A DNA stretch of 43,821 nucleotides from UBA5972 sp964466385 (GCA_964466385.1 CAYXNM010000003.1:1-43821), one strand, 5' to 3'; shown: positions 7,788 to 17,148, counted from the first letter of the stretch. Numbers and translations are program-made. Notes: generated by a model from the sequence alone, not told the origin.

Positions 7788-8002
7788 CTCTCGGGCAACT
7801 CGATATCGTTGTCTTTCAGGATCGCACTCGCACGAAACAGGTTGCGGTCCGCAACCATCAGGCGGCGCGGCATAATGCCGATCGACCCTTCAAGCACGCT
7901 CATGTGGACGTCCAATTCAAAGCAGTCTATACCCTCACCGCGCAACAGCGCCTGGGCAAAGGCAAGAATGGTCGGATCGTTGGTACGCAGAAGCTCTTTC
8001 AT
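7784..8002 (-). CDS. DUF2007 family protein
   Basis: A 72-aa protein (MKELLRTNDPTILAFAQALL...) of the DUF2007 family, annotated in databases as a putative signal-transducing or metal-binding domain of unknown role. The family ferredoxin-like fold is suggested by the alternating pattern, including DVHMS and RLMVADRN. It lies upstream of the TrmN6-type methyltransferase with a 4-base overlap, and divergent from ispB with 56 bases between starts. Longer in-frame extensions upstream overlap ispB and look like shadows. Confidence 0.82.
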   Translation of the reverse strand: MKELLRTNDPTILAFAQALLRGEGIDCFELDVHMSVLEGSIGIMPRRLMVADRNLFRASAILKDNDIELPER

Positions 8003-8058
8003 GTTGCGAACTAAACGACAGGCGGTCAGACTTGTCGAGGGTGATAAGGATCCGGACC

Positions 8059-9060
8059 ATGGATGAGGTCTCAACCAGAACGAAACCGCATGAACAGCTT
8101 GCCGCGTTGCTGGATCGCGAAATGGCCAGCGTCGATGGGCTGATCCGCGACCGGATGGCGTCGGAAAACGCACCGCGCATCCCCGAAGTGACCGCCCATC
8201 TGGTCGAGGCAGGCGGTAAACGCCTGCGCCCGCTTCTGACATTGGCCAGTGCGGCTCTTTGTGGCTATCAGGGCCCCTTCGCAGTGCATCTGGCCGCAAC
8301 GGTCGAGTTCATTCACACGGCGACCTTGCTTCACGACGACGTTGTTGACGAAAGCAGCCAGCGACGCGGTCGCCCGACGGCGAACCTGATGTGGGACAAT
8401 AAATCATCGGTTCTGGTGGGTGATTACCTGTTTTCGCGTGCGTTCCAGTTGATGGTCGAGACCGGGTCGCTGCGGGTTCTGGACATACTGGCCAACGCCT
8501 CGGCCACGATTGCCGAAGGCGAGGTTCTGCAACTGACCGCGGCACAGGACATAAGCACGGACGAAGCGACTTACCTCAAAGTCGTCAGGGGCAAGACGGC
8601 CGCGCTTTTCGCCGCCGCGACCGAAGTGGGCGGTGTGATCGCTCAGGCCGAACAACCCCATATAGAGGCGCTTCGCAATTACGGCGACGCCCTGGGGATC
8701 AGTTTTCAGATCGTGGACGATCTGTTGGATTACGGCGGGTTCAGCGCGACCCTTGGCAAAAATACCGGTGACGATTTTCGCGAAGGCAAGCTGACCCTGC
8801 CGGTGATCAAGGCCATTGCGCGGGGCACGCCCGACGAACGCGCGTTCTGGGCGCGCGTGATTGGCGAGGGCGACCAGCAAACGGGCGATCTGGAACATGC
8901 GATGGGGCTGATGAACGCCCACGGGACACTGAAAGAAACCCGCGCCGAGGCACATTTGTGGGCCGGGCGGGCGAAGGCCGAAATGCGGAGACTGCCGGAC
9001 GGCGAAATACGCAACCTTTTGATAAATCTGGCAGATTACGTGGTTTCGCGCGTTTCCTGA
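8059..9060 (+). CDS. ispB: Long-chain polyprenyl diphosphate synthase (ubiquinone side chain)
   Basis: Trans-prenyltransferase of 333 aa that extends farnesyl-PP with isopentenyl-PP to make the ubiquinone tail; Rhodobacteraceae mostly use Q-10. The first Asp-rich motif is DDVVD at 93-97, the second DDLLD at 220-224, with GGKRLRP at 52-58 and FREGKLTLP between the second motif and the C-terminus. I chose ATG 8059 because AAGGA sits 8 bases upstream; an alternative TTG at 8032 adds unconserved residues. Its stop directly abuts the ispE stop from the other strand. Chain length is inferred from the lineage. Confidence 0.92.
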   Translation: MDEVSTRTKPHEQLAALLDREMASVDGLIRDRMASENAPRIPEVTAHLVEAGGKRLRPLLTLASAALCGYQGPFAVHLAATVEFIHTATLLHDDVVDESSQRRGRPTANLMWDNKSSVLVGDYLFSRAFQLMVETGSLRVLDILANASATIAEGEVLQLTAAQDISTDEATYLKVVRGKTAALFAAATEVGGVIAQAEQPHIEALRNYGDALGISFQIVDDLLDYGGFSATLGKNTGDDFREGKLTLPVIKAIARGTPDERAFWARVIGEGDQQTGDLEHAMGLMNAHGTLKETRAEAHLWAGRAKAEMRRLPDGEIRNLLINLADYVVSRVS

Positions 9061-9891
9061 TCACCCAAGGTGGGTTTTCTGAACCCACCAGTTCGGGTGC
9101 ATTTCGGCAATTCGCAATGCGGCGGATACCGCGGCCGCGTCGCTCTCGAACAACCCAAAACAGGTGGCACCAGAACCGGACATGCGTGCGACATGGCACC
9201 CCTCGCTGGCTTTCAGGTGGCCGATGATTTTGCCGATCTCAGGGATCATGGAAAGGGCCGCCCCGGTCAAGTCGTTGCGCTGGCGCGCAATATAGCCGAT
9301 CCACTCCTTTGGCGAGGACCCGGAAGGAAACGTCGGCAACCCGGCATTTTCCTTGTTCCGCGTGGCATTGAAAACCGTGGCTGTTGGCAATTCCCGCCCC
9401 GGATTGACCAGAACCGCGATCAGGACCGGCATCTGCGGAACGGGGCTTAGTTTGTCGCCGATCCCCCGGGCGCGCGCGGCGTGTCCGGCCACGCAAACCG
9501 GAACATCCGCCCCAAGCCGCGCCTGCGCGCTGACGGGGGGCAAATCCTTTCCCCACAGCGACGCAAGGGCACAAAGCGCGGCGGCAGCGTCAGCAGACCC
9601 GCCGCCGATGCCCGAGGCCACGGGAAGGTTCTTGGTCAGCGCGATACGCGCGCCCTGATCAGACCCGAACAATCCTGCCGCCCGCAACACCAGATTATCG
9701 GACGCAAGGGGCAAATCGGCCGCGAACGGGCCATCGATGTCCAGCGAAACCTTGTCCGCCGACGCGACCTTCAGGCAGTCCGCGCAATCGGCAAAGCAGA
9801 TGAGGCTGTCCAAAAGGTGAAAACCGTCCTTGCGCACACCAGTGATGTGAAGGGCCAGGTTGACCTTGGCCCGCGCGCGCAGTTTATTCAT
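9061..9891 (-). CDS. ispE: 4-diphosphocytidyl-2-C-methyl-D-erythritol kinase
   Basis: Fourth step of the MEP isoprenoid pathway: ATP-dependent phosphorylation of CDP-methylerythritol. GHMP kinase of 276 aa with the N-terminal AKVNLALHITG motif, the glycine-rich ATP loop PVASGIGGGSADAAAA, and the C-terminal MSGSGATCFGLF. The ATG at 9891 overlaps the stop of the upstream TPR gene by 8 bases (ATGAATAA), so translation is likely coupled. It converges on ispB with no spacer, placing two isoprenoid genes tail to tail. Confidence 0.95.
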   Translation of the reverse strand: MNKLRARAKVNLALHITGVRKDGFHLLDSLICFADCADCLKVASADKVSLDIDGPFAADLPLASDNLVLRAAGLFGSDQGARIALTKNLPVASGIGGGSADAAAALCALASLWGKDLPPVSAQARLGADVPVCVAGHAARARGIGDKLSPVPQMPVLIAVLVNPGRELPTATVFNATRNKENAGLPTFPSGSSPKEWIGYIARQRNDLTGAALSMIPEIGKIIGHLKASEGCHVARMSGSGATCFGLFESDAAAVSAALRIAEMHPNWWVQKTHLG

Positions 9892-11584
9892 TGCTGGAGG
9901 CGGTCTCTGCCTCGAATTTCCGAACCTGATCCAGCCCAACTTCCAGCTTGCGGCGAATTCTTTCCGCGTCGTCTTTTTCGGGCTCAAAAGACAATGCACG
10001 CTTCCACTGAAACTCTGCCTCGAGCTTTCGCCCGACCATCCAGTAGGCGTCTCCCAGATGGTCGTTGATGATGGGATCCACCGGCAGCAATTCCACCGCG
10101 CGCTCCATTTGAGGCACCGAATCCTCGTATTTCCCGATCTGGAAAAGCACCCAGCCCAGCGAGTCCGTGATGTACCCGTCATTGGGTTGTCTTTTGACCG
10201 CAATCTCGATCATTTTCTGGGCTTCGTCCAGTTTCAGCCGTTTTTCCACCAACCCGTACCCAAGGTAGTTCAGCACCAGCGGCTGGTCCGGCGACAGTTT
10301 CAGGGCAAAGCGAAAATCTTCCTCGGCCTTGTCCCATTCACCGGCGCGCTCGCGGGTGATTCCGCGCGCGTAATACAAGAACCACTGTTGAGGCTGGGCT
10401 TCGGGCAACAATGCGATGGCTGAATTATAGGCAATCCTCGCCTCGGCAAATCTCGACTGCTGGCGCAACGAGTCCCCAAGCGACCTGAAAACCGACGGTA
10501 TGTTGGGAAATGACTTTGCAAGGCTGCGCAGAACTTCGATCCCCGCATCGGGTTTCTGACCCGCGATCAGCGCTTCGGCACGGCCAATCTCGGCATTGTA
10601 ATAGACCGGGCTGTCTTGTGGCACCTTATTGAAATTTATGCTGGCAAGGTCGTATTGACGCTGTTTTTTCAGCAAATCGGCGACGATCAGGATGGCATCG
10701 ACCGAATTCGGTCGCAGCAGTTCCGCCATGCGTCCGTAAATGAGGGCAAACCGTTCGTTTTCCTCGCCGGACAGGACGGTTGCGAGTGTCAGGAATACCT
10801 CGGCCGAACCGTCGGTGGCGTTGTTCACCGCATTGAACGGCAAGGCGCGGCCCGCTTCGAGATCGGCGACGATCTGCGTCACTTCCGGATCGCCCGATGA
10901 CCCAAGGGCTGATTTCGCCATGGCCAGCGCTTCGTCCGTACGCTCAAGCTGTGAAAGAATCTCGATATGCGCAACAAGGCTGCGTCGTCCGATCCGGATG
11001 GGTTTACCCGTATCACCCATCAGTTTTCGGTCAGCACCTTCAAAATCGCCCACCGAGGCCAACGCAAGTGCGTGGTGGTAATCGCTGAAGACTTTCATCG
11101 TGTCGCTGGACGCCATATCATCGAATTGCGTGGTGGCGTCGGACATCTGTCCCATGCCAAGGTAGATCCATCCGCGCAGCAAACCATCGAGCAGCGGGCT
11201 GAACTCGCCACCGTTTTCATAGACCGTGTTGGCCGCGGCGAAATCACCTTTTTGAATATCGTCAACAAGCAACAGCAGCTGTGCCAGTTGACCGTCGGCG
11301 CTGATCGCGTGCATCCTGTTTGCGACGGCCAGCGCCTTGTTCATCTGCCCTTCGCCCAGATAGGCCAGCAACAGGTTTTGCATGAGAGCCGCATTCTGAG
11401 GATCATCCGCCAGGGCGCGGGCGTAATAAAGCGCCGCCGACCTGTAGTCGTTGTCGTAATTCGCCTGCCCGGCCGCCAGGTAACTGCCGGCGAACCCTCC
11501 GGCCGTAGCCCGCGTTTCCGTCACCATGAGGGCCCCAGCCATCACGACGGTGGCAGCAATGATCCGTCCAATGCTCAAATTCAC
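9884..11584 (-). CDS. Secreted tetratricopeptide-repeat protein
   Basis: Protein of 566 aa with an N-terminal signal peptide (NLSIGRIIAATVVMAGALM, cleavage near TRATA) followed by arrays of TPR-like helices over most of its length, for example AALYYARALADDPQNAALMQNLLLAY and AEEDFRFALKLSPDQPLVLNYLGYGLVEK. It is probably a periplasmic or outer-membrane-associated scaffold. I chose GTG 11584 because GGAGAA is spaced correctly and the signal peptide starts there; upstream in-frame sequence lacks protein character. Translationally coupled to ispE downstream. No specific partner can be inferred. Confidence 0.85.
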   Translation of the reverse strand: MNLSIGRIIAATVVMAGALMVTETRATAGGFAGSYLAAGQANYDNDYRSAALYYARALADDPQNAALMQNLLLAYLGEGQMNKALAVANRMHAISADGQLAQLLLLVDDIQKGDFAAANTVYENGGEFSPLLDGLLRGWIYLGMGQMSDATTQFDDMASSDTMKVFSDYHHALALASVGDFEGADRKLMGDTGKPIRIGRRSLVAHIEILSQLERTDEALAMAKSALGSSGDPEVTQIVADLEAGRALPFNAVNNATDGSAEVFLTLATVLSGEENERFALIYGRMAELLRPNSVDAILIVADLLKKQRQYDLASINFNKVPQDSPVYYNAEIGRAEALIAGQKPDAGIEVLRSLAKSFPNIPSVFRSLGDSLRQQSRFAEARIAYNSAIALLPEAQPQQWFLYYARGITRERAGEWDKAEEDFRFALKLSPDQPLVLNYLGYGLVEKRLKLDEAQKMIEIAVKRQPNDGYITDSLGWVLFQIGKYEDSVPQMERAVELLPVDPIINDHLGDAYWMVGRKLEAEFQWKRALSFEPEKDDAERIRRKLEVGLDQVRKFEAETASSNE

Positions 11585-11696
11585 GCGTAAATTCTCCAAT
11601 ACTTTGTGCAACCAGCCAATGATTACGGCGCTGCGCCCGTGTTGGCAATGCACTGCACCGCCGGTTGCGCTAACACCCGCGCAAGTTATCGCGAGG

Positions 11697-13352
11697 TCAC
11701 ATATTCGGGTAATTCGGCCCCTCGCCACCCTGCGGCGTCGCCCAGGTGATATTCTGACTTGGATCCTTGATGTCGCAAGTCTTGCAATGGACGCAGTTCT
11801 GCGCGTTGATCTGGAACCGGGGTTCCGAACCGTCATCGTTGCGGATGATCTCGTAAACACCGGCGGGGCAATACCGTTGCGCGGGCTCGGCGTATTTCGG
11901 CAGATTGACGCGGATCGGAATGTCAGGGTCAGCCAGCCGCAAATGGCAAGGTTCGTCTTCGGCGTGGTTCGTGGCCGAAAAACTGACATTGGTCAGACGG
12001 TCGAACGACAGGACACCATCAGGTCTGGGATAGTCAAAATCCTTGTGACCCTCGGCCGGTTCGGTCGCCGCCGCATCGGTCTTGCCGTGCTTGAGCGTGC
12101 CCAGGGGATTCCAGCCCGTCAGGTTTGCTACCCACATGTCAAATCCGCCCAGCACGAGCGATGCCACCAGCCCGAATTTCGACCAGAGAGGTTTGACATT
12201 GCGCACCCGTTTCAGGTCTTTGGCCACCGGTCCTGTTCGCAGGTCCGTTTCGTAAGCATCCAGTTCGTCCCCGCTGCGTCCCCCGGCGATCGCCTCGATC
12301 GCGGCTTCGGCGGCGGCCTTGCCGCTGAACATCGCATTGTGATTGCCCTTGATGCGCGGGACGTTGACCAGACCGGCCGAACATCCCAGCAAAGCGCCGC
12401 CGGGGAAGACCACTTTGGGGATCGATTGCCACCCGCCTTCGGAAAGGGCGCGCGCGCCGTAAGCAACCCTTTTCCCGCCTTTAAGTAGCCTGGAGATCTC
12501 AGGGTGATGCTTGAAACGCTGAAACTCCATGTAAGGGAACAAATGCGGGTTCCTGTAGTTGAGGTGAACCACAAAGCCGACGTAAACCTGATTATTTTCA
12601 AGGTGATAGATAAAAGACCCGCCCCCGGCATTCTTACCCAGAGGCCAGCCCATCGTGTGTGTGACCGTCCCTTCGCAGTGGTTTTCGGGTTTCACTTCCC
12701 AAATCTCTTTCATGCCCAGCCCGAATTTCGGCACGTCCTTACCCGCGCCAAGATCGTATTTCGCAATCACTTCCTTTGACAGCGATCCTCGCACGCCCTC
12801 GGACAGGAAAACGTACTTTCCGTGAAGCTCCATCCCTGGTTCATAGGACGGTCCGGGGGTGCCGTCTTTCTGCAGGCCGAATTCGCCCGCGATGACGCCC
12901 TTGACCTCTCCATTCTCGCCAAAAACCAGTTCAGAGCACGCCATGCCGGGGAAAATCTCGACGCCCAGTTCCTCGGCCTGTTCGGCCATCCAGCGGCATA
13001 CGTTCGCCATTGAAACGATGTATTTGCCATGGTTGTTCATCAAGGGGGGCATGGGGAAATTCGGAACGCGGATGGATCCCGCCTGCCCAAGGATCAGGAA
13101 ATTGTCCTTTTTCACACCAACATTGATCGGGGCACCCTTTTCTTTCCAGTCAGGGATCAGCGCATCAAGGCCGGACGTGTCCAGAACGGCGCCCGACAGA
13201 ATATGCGCCCCCACTTCGGACCCCTTTTCCAGCACGACGACATCCAGATCGGCATTCAGCTGTTTCAGCCGGATGGCGGCGGAAAGTCCGGCAGGGCCGG
13301 CACCGACAATGACCACATCGTAGGGCATCGATTCGCGTTCGATCTCGGGCAT
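11697..13352 (-). CDS. Electron-transfer flavoprotein-ubiquinone oxidoreductase
   Basis: Membrane-associated FAD and 4Fe-4S enzyme that passes electrons from ETF (fatty-acid and amino-acid dehydrogenases) to ubiquinone. The 551 aa start with the FAD-binding VVIVGAGPAGLSAAIRL; GGSFIYHLENNQVYVGFVVHL and NHNAMFSGKAAAEAA follow. The cluster ligands are Cys495 in RYCPAG and Cys520, Cys523 and Cys526 in NCVHCKTCDI. The start ATG has AAGGA upstream. It is monocistronic, with no etfAB nearby. The upstream region contains an inverted repeat at 13397-13422. Confidence 0.96.
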   Translation of the reverse strand: MPEIERESMPYDVVIVGAGPAGLSAAIRLKQLNADLDVVVLEKGSEVGAHILSGAVLDTSGLDALIPDWKEKGAPINVGVKKDNFLILGQAGSIRVPNFPMPPLMNNHGKYIVSMANVCRWMAEQAEELGVEIFPGMACSELVFGENGEVKGVIAGEFGLQKDGTPGPSYEPGMELHGKYVFLSEGVRGSLSKEVIAKYDLGAGKDVPKFGLGMKEIWEVKPENHCEGTVTHTMGWPLGKNAGGGSFIYHLENNQVYVGFVVHLNYRNPHLFPYMEFQRFKHHPEISRLLKGGKRVAYGARALSEGGWQSIPKVVFPGGALLGCSAGLVNVPRIKGNHNAMFSGKAAAEAAIEAIAGGRSGDELDAYETDLRTGPVAKDLKRVRNVKPLWSKFGLVASLVLGGFDMWVANLTGWNPLGTLKHGKTDAAATEPAEGHKDFDYPRPDGVLSFDRLTNVSFSATNHAEDEPCHLRLADPDIPIRVNLPKYAEPAQRYCPAGVYEIIRNDDGSEPRFQINAQNCVHCKTCDIKDPSQNITWATPQGGEGPNYPNM

Positions 13353-13396
13353 CTCTTCGTCCTTTTCCAGGGCCGGTTCGCCGGCGCACGGTTGGT

Positions 13397-13422
13397 TTGG
13401 GTTCGCGTTCTGCCTAACCCAA
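13397..13422 (-). promoter_or_regulatory. Inverted repeat upstream of ETF-QO gene
   Basis: TTGGGTT (13397-13403) and AACCCAA (13416-13422) form a perfect 7-base inverted repeat with a 12-base spacer, 45 bases upstream of the ETF-QO start. The layout suits a dimeric repressor site, but no regulator is identifiable. Confidence 0.35.
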
Positions 13423-13495
13423 GCTTGCAGGAGCGGTCAATCGGAACGAAACGTCGCTTTGCGGTTTTGCGGGATGAAAAAAAGCGAACCGGGCG

Positions 13496-14092
13496 TCAGA
13501 CGTTCAACGAGTCGTCTTCTGGCGGGATGACCCCCAGCCTGCGCCCAAACTCCAGGTATGAATGCTGGCGCCTGTCCTCAAGCTCGCGACGCACATCGGC
13601 GTGCTGGTCATAATCAAACGTCACGCCCGTTCCTTCGACGATCCGGTTCATCATGTTGAAAGCCGCCGTGACCTGAACGACTTCGTAAAGCGCGGTTTGC
13701 GACCAGCCGGCGTCAAGAACCGCGTCCACATCGGCCTGTGTCAGACGGCTGGGCAGGCTGTTGAGTTTCCTGACATATTTCAAGACAGGTTTCATTTTCG
13801 GGGCGATGTCCGCGTCGTCGATATCCCTTAGCAGAGAATCGACAAGACCCGGTCGCTGACCGAAAATCTCGGAATAGACCCGGTGCGAGCCATAGCAGAA
13901 CGCGCACGCGTTGAGACCCGACACATAAGCGGCGATCAGTTCACGTTCGCCGATCGAAAGCGCGCCTTCGGTGCGCAGAATCCCTTCGAGCAGCACAAGC
14001 ATTGGTCCGGCATTTTCCGGGAATTGTCGCATGACATCCGACAGGTGCGACTCCTGCGGCAACGAAGGGAATAAAGCCATCAGAACCCCCAT
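13496..14092 (-). CDS. AhpD-like / carboxymuconolactone decarboxylase family protein
   Basis: Cytoplasmic all-helical protein of 198 aa with the alkylhydroperoxidase D signature: ERELIAAYVSGLNACAFCYGSH, containing Cys63-x-x-Cys66 and His70. AhpD-type proteins are thiol peroxidases or their reductase partners. Members of this peroxidase-related subgroup often have no known substrate. ATG 14080 (MALFPSLP) is an alternative start four codons in; neither has a perfect ribosome-binding site. No ahpC, lipoamide or aromatic-ring genes are nearby to refine the role. Confidence 0.82.
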   Translation of the reverse strand: MGVLMALFPSLPQESHLSDVMRQFPENAGPMLVLLEGILRTEGALSIGERELIAAYVSGLNACAFCYGSHRVYSEIFGQRPGLVDSLLRDIDDADIAPKMKPVLKYVRKLNSLPSRLTQADVDAVLDAGWSQTALYEVVQVTAAFNMMNRIVEGTGVTFDYDQHADVRRELEDRRQHSYLEFGRRLGVIPPEDDSLNV

Positions 14093-14249
14093 TCCTATTT
14101 GGCCGTCCCCGCAAAGTTAGCCGACAATGGCGGGGTCCGCCAAGAAAATTCCTGTGAGCACCGGCGGGCAAAGGGAAATGCTTGCCCTTCAGGCCTTCAA
14201 TTCCTATGTTCAGCGCTTGATGTCGGCCACCAAGGAAGCGCTGCTTAAG

Positions 14250-14720
14250 ATGGAAAAGATCCCGGTCACACCCCGTGGCTTCAAAGCCATGGACGACGAA
14301 CTGAAAACGCTGAAATCCGTCGAACGCCCCGCCGTCATCCGGGCGATTGCCGAAGCGCGCGAACATGGCGACTTGTCGGAAAATGCCGAATATCACGCAG
14401 CGCGCGAACAGCAAAGCCACATCGAGGGGCGGATCAAGGAACTGGAAGGCCTGATCAGCCTTGCCGACATCATTGATGTCGCGCGCCTGTCCGGTTCGGT
14501 CAAGTTCGGGGCAACGGTTGAACTGGTTGACGAGGACACGGACGAAGAAAAGACCTTTCAGATCGTGGGTGAACCCGAAGCGAATATCGAGCAGGGGCTT
14601 TTGAACATCAAAAGCCCGATTGCTCGGGCCTTGATCGGCAAAGAAGAAGGTGACAGTGTCGAGGTGAAGACGCCGGGGGGCACGAAAAGTTACGAGATTC
14701 TCAGCGTCAAATTTATCTGA
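14250..14720 (+). CDS. greA: Transcription elongation factor GreA
   Basis: Stimulates RNA cleavage by backtracked RNA polymerase. The 156 aa have the usual layout: an N-terminal coiled coil (MEKIPVTPRGFKAMDDELKTL to about residue 75) with acidic residues at the tip, then the FKBP-like C-terminal domain ending in GGTKSYEILSVKFI. I chose ATG 14250 because it gives the standard start and AAGGAAG lies 11 bases upstream. The frame stays open for 41 further codons back to 14127, but that stretch has no GreA similarity. Confidence 0.95.
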   Translation: MEKIPVTPRGFKAMDDELKTLKSVERPAVIRAIAEAREHGDLSENAEYHAAREQQSHIEGRIKELEGLISLADIIDVARLSGSVKFGATVELVDEDTDEEKTFQIVGEPEANIEQGLLNIKSPIARALIGKEEGDSVEVKTPGGTKSYEILSVKFI

Positions 14721-14748
14721 ACGAATGAATTCTCAAGGCTGCTAGGCA

Positions 14749-15783
14749 ATGGAATCAGGCAAACCCGAAGCTCCGCTCGATCTGGGCATTTACGGCCGGC
14801 AAGTGCGAAACCGGGTCGAAATCTCTGATATCGTTGCGGCGGTTCTCAGCCTGGTCTGGGTCGCGATCGTGGCCGGTTTCTGGCTGGTCATCGGCATTTC
14901 GTCAAACGATGCCAATCCGGGGTTCAACCCCATGACATTCGTGATGACGATGGTCTCGATCCTGCTGCCGATCGGATTGATCTGGGTCGCAAGCGCAGGG
15001 GCGAAAACCGCGAAAGTCATGCGCGAGGAGGCGTCGCGCCTTCAGTCTTCGATCGACGCGATGCGACACGCCTATGTCACGCAACAGCAGACCGCCGGAC
15101 AGAACGTGAAACCCTCGCTTGAGAAGGCGCTGGTGGAAATCGCGGAATCCCAAAAACAGACGGAAAGCGCCATCGCGACCTTTGCGTCGCGGCGCGAGGG
15201 GGCCCCTGAACCGCCCTCGACATCAAGGGCGGCCCTGGCGCGCAAGGAGACTGACAAGCACGCCGGACAGGCGTCGCTGGAACTGGGAACGCCCGCTTCG
15301 ACCCTCCAGGATCCCATTTCGATTGCCGAGTTCATCCGCGCGATGAATTTTCCGGAAAATGAATCCGACACCGAGGGTTTTCGCACCTTGCGCCGTGCGC
15401 TCGATGACCGGGATATCGCCAAGATGATCCGCGCCTCGCAGGATATCCTGACGCTCTTGTCGCAAGATGGAATTTACATGGATGATCTGCGCCCTGACAG
15501 GCCGCGTTCGGAAACATGGCGGCGCTTTGCAAAGGGCGATCGCGGTCCGGCGGTTGCGGGTCTGGGCGGCATTCGCGACCGCTCGTGCCTTGCACTGGCG
15601 GGCGGGCGGATGAAACAGGATCCGGTGTTCCGTGATGCCGCGCATCATTTCCTGCGCCAGTTCGATACGGTTCTGGCGGATTTCGAAGCCAACGCGACCG
15701 ATCAGGAACTGGCCGATATGGGCGAAACCCGCACAGCGCGCGCTTTCATGCTGCTGGGGCGCGTCGCGGGAACCTTCAACTAG
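14749..15783 (+). CDS. Conserved membrane protein, two TM helices and a coiled coil
   Basis: Protein of 344 aa. Two hydrophobic helices lie at about 26-52 and 62-83, separated by a short polar loop. A Gln/Glu-rich coiled-coil region follows (about 90-150), then a Pro/Ser/Lys linker and a soluble C-terminal helical domain. I recognise no named domain. It follows greA by 28 bases and is probably co-transcribed. The layout resembles an inner-membrane anchor with a cytoplasmic domain, but function is unknown. Confidence 0.75.
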   Translation: MESGKPEAPLDLGIYGRQVRNRVEISDIVAAVLSLVWVAIVAGFWLVIGISSNDANPGFNPMTFVMTMVSILLPIGLIWVASAGAKTAKVMREEASRLQSSIDAMRHAYVTQQQTAGQNVKPSLEKALVEIAESQKQTESAIATFASRREGAPEPPSTSRAALARKETDKHAGQASLELGTPASTLQDPISIAEFIRAMNFPENESDTEGFRTLRRALDDRDIAKMIRASQDILTLLSQDGIYMDDLRPDRPRSETWRRFAKGDRGPAVAGLGGIRDRSCLALAGGRMKQDPVFRDAAHHFLRQFDTVLADFEANATDQELADMGETRTARAFMLLGRVAGTFN

Positions 15784-15829
15784 ACCAAAATCGTTTCAGA
15801 TTGAATCAATCTGAAAAAGAATTTTGGTC
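15783..15829. repeat. Long imperfect hairpin (palindromic element 1)
   Basis: GACCAAAAT pairs with ATTTTGGTC at the base, and TTTCAGATTGA pairs with TCAATCTGAAA at the top, with a small internal loop between. It starts on the stop codon of the preceding membrane-protein gene. It could act as a bidirectional terminator between convergent genes, or be a member of a dispersed palindromic family. Confidence 0.8.
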
Positions 15830-15844
15830 CAGATCCAATGATTT

Positions 15845-15892
15845 GAGCAAAATCCTGGGATCAGACTGGTTCAATCTGATCCGTTTTTGCTC
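15845..15892. repeat. Long imperfect hairpin (palindromic element 2)
   Basis: GAGCAAAA pairs with TTTTGCTC at the base, and GGATCAGA pairs with TCTGATCC at the top, around a 9-base loop. The upper part resembles element 1 (CAGA-TG-TCAATCTGA core in both), so the two are probably copies of one element type. Its last base is the final base of the moeA stop codon. Confidence 0.8.
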
Positions 15893-17148
15893 TAAAGCCC
15901 GAACGACGCGTAGGGAATGAAACGAACCGGGGTGCCGGGCCTGATCTCGGCCGCTGCGTCGCCCAGTTCCACCAGCCCCTCGGCCCATGAGAGACCGGCG
16001 ATGCGTCCGGACCCTTCGGACGGATAAACCCCCGCACGCCCCTGTTCGTCGATACGTGCGCGCAGGTATTCCCGTCTTCCGGCCTTTTTGTCCTTTGAAA
16101 AGGCGGCCGGCACCGGAAACCCGCGCGGCCTCGTCCAGTTTTCGCCGGCAAGACGGCCCAATGCGGGGCGCGCGAAGATCAGGGCACACACGAACGCCGC
16201 CACGGGATTGCCGGGAAGGCCGAACACCGGAACCTTGTTCCACTGGCCAAGCGCCAGCGGTCGCCCCGGCTTGATCGCAATGCGCCACGTTGTCATCGCG
16301 CCTTCCTCGCGCAGGATCGCCGAAAGATGATCCTCGTCGCCCTCTGACGCGCCGCCTGAGGTCAGAATTGCATCGACCGATGCCGACGCGGTGTTCAGCC
16401 GTTCGCGCAAAAGGTTGCGGTCATCCCGGACATGTCCCAGATCGACGGCGCTGAATTGCCACCGCAGAAGCATTGCTTTCAGCAACGGTCTGTTGGCGTC
16501 GTAGGTCGTGTATGGCGAAGCGGTGGTGCCGGGGTCGGCGATCTCGTCCCCTGTGGACAATATTCCCACTCTGAGCGGACGAAAGACCGAGAGAGTGCCA
16601 ACGCCCGTGGCGGCGAGCAAAGCAATGTTCTGCGGCGTCAGACGCGTGCCTTGCGCGACGATTTCGGCACCCTTGTAAACGTCTTCACCCGCGGCACGGG
16701 CGTTGGCGCCTTTCTTGATCCCGGTTCGAAACGCGACTTTGCCGGATGAAACCGAAACGTCCTCCTGCATGACAACGGTGTCAACGCCATCGGGAAGTGC
16801 AGCACCCGTCAAAATGCGAACCGCCTGTCCTTTGGACACATTTCCCCTGAATGGCGCCCCCGCCGCCGCACGGCCTTTGAGCAGGGACAATTCATGGGTA
16901 TCGCCTGCCGGGGCTTCAAATCGAAACCCGTACCCGTCAATCGCCGAATTTGCCGTTGGCGGATTATCGCGCCGCGCCTTTTCGGCCCTGGCGGCGATTT
17001 TTCCGACGGCTTCGTCAAGACCGGCGTCCTCGTGTGCAACAACGGCGCAGAGGCGCGATCGCAACAGGTCCAGCGCCTGATCGACCGGTGTCCACGCCAC
17101 CCCCTGGGGCAGGGCAAAACAATCGTTTTGGAGCGGAGGAGGTTTCAT
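15892..17148 (-). CDS. moeA: Molybdopterin molybdotransferase
   Basis: Inserts molybdate into adenylated molybdopterin to finish the molybdenum cofactor. The 418 aa contain ANSAIDGYGFR (the conserved NSAxDGYA motif), the LTGAALPDGVDTVVMQEDV segment, the MPT-binding GILSTGDEI and SGGASEGDEDH, and the IKPGRP..G...GLPGNPVA motif. Fourth gene of fdhD-mobA-mobB-moeA; its ATG overlaps the mobB stop (ATGA, 17145-17148). It ends within the edge of a long hairpin. Confidence 0.95.
   Translation of the reverse strand: MKPPPLQNDCFALPQGVAWTPVDQALDLLRSRLCAVVAHEDAGLDEAVGKIAARAEKARRDNPPTANSAIDGYGFRFEAPAGDTHELSLLKGRAAAGAPFRGNVSKGQAVRILTGAALPDGVDTVVMQEDVSVSSGKVAFRTGIKKGANARAAGEDVYKGAEIVAQGTRLTPQNIALLAATGVGTLSVFRPLRVGILSTGDEIADPGTTASPYTTYDANRPLLKAMLLRWQFSAVDLGHVRDDRNLLRERLNTASASVDAILTSGGASEGDEDHLSAILREEGAMTTWRIAIKPGRPLALGQWNKVPVFGLPGNPVAAFVCALIFARPALGRLAGENWTRPRGFPVPAAFSKDKKAGRREYLRARIDEQGRAGVYPSEGSGRIAGLSWAEGLVELGDAAAEIRPGTPVRFIPYASFGL

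Noticed and set aside
14127..14249. 41-codon in-frame extension of greA
   Set aside because: No similarity to GreA N-termini and a proper ribosome-binding site stands before ATG 14250, which gives the standard length.
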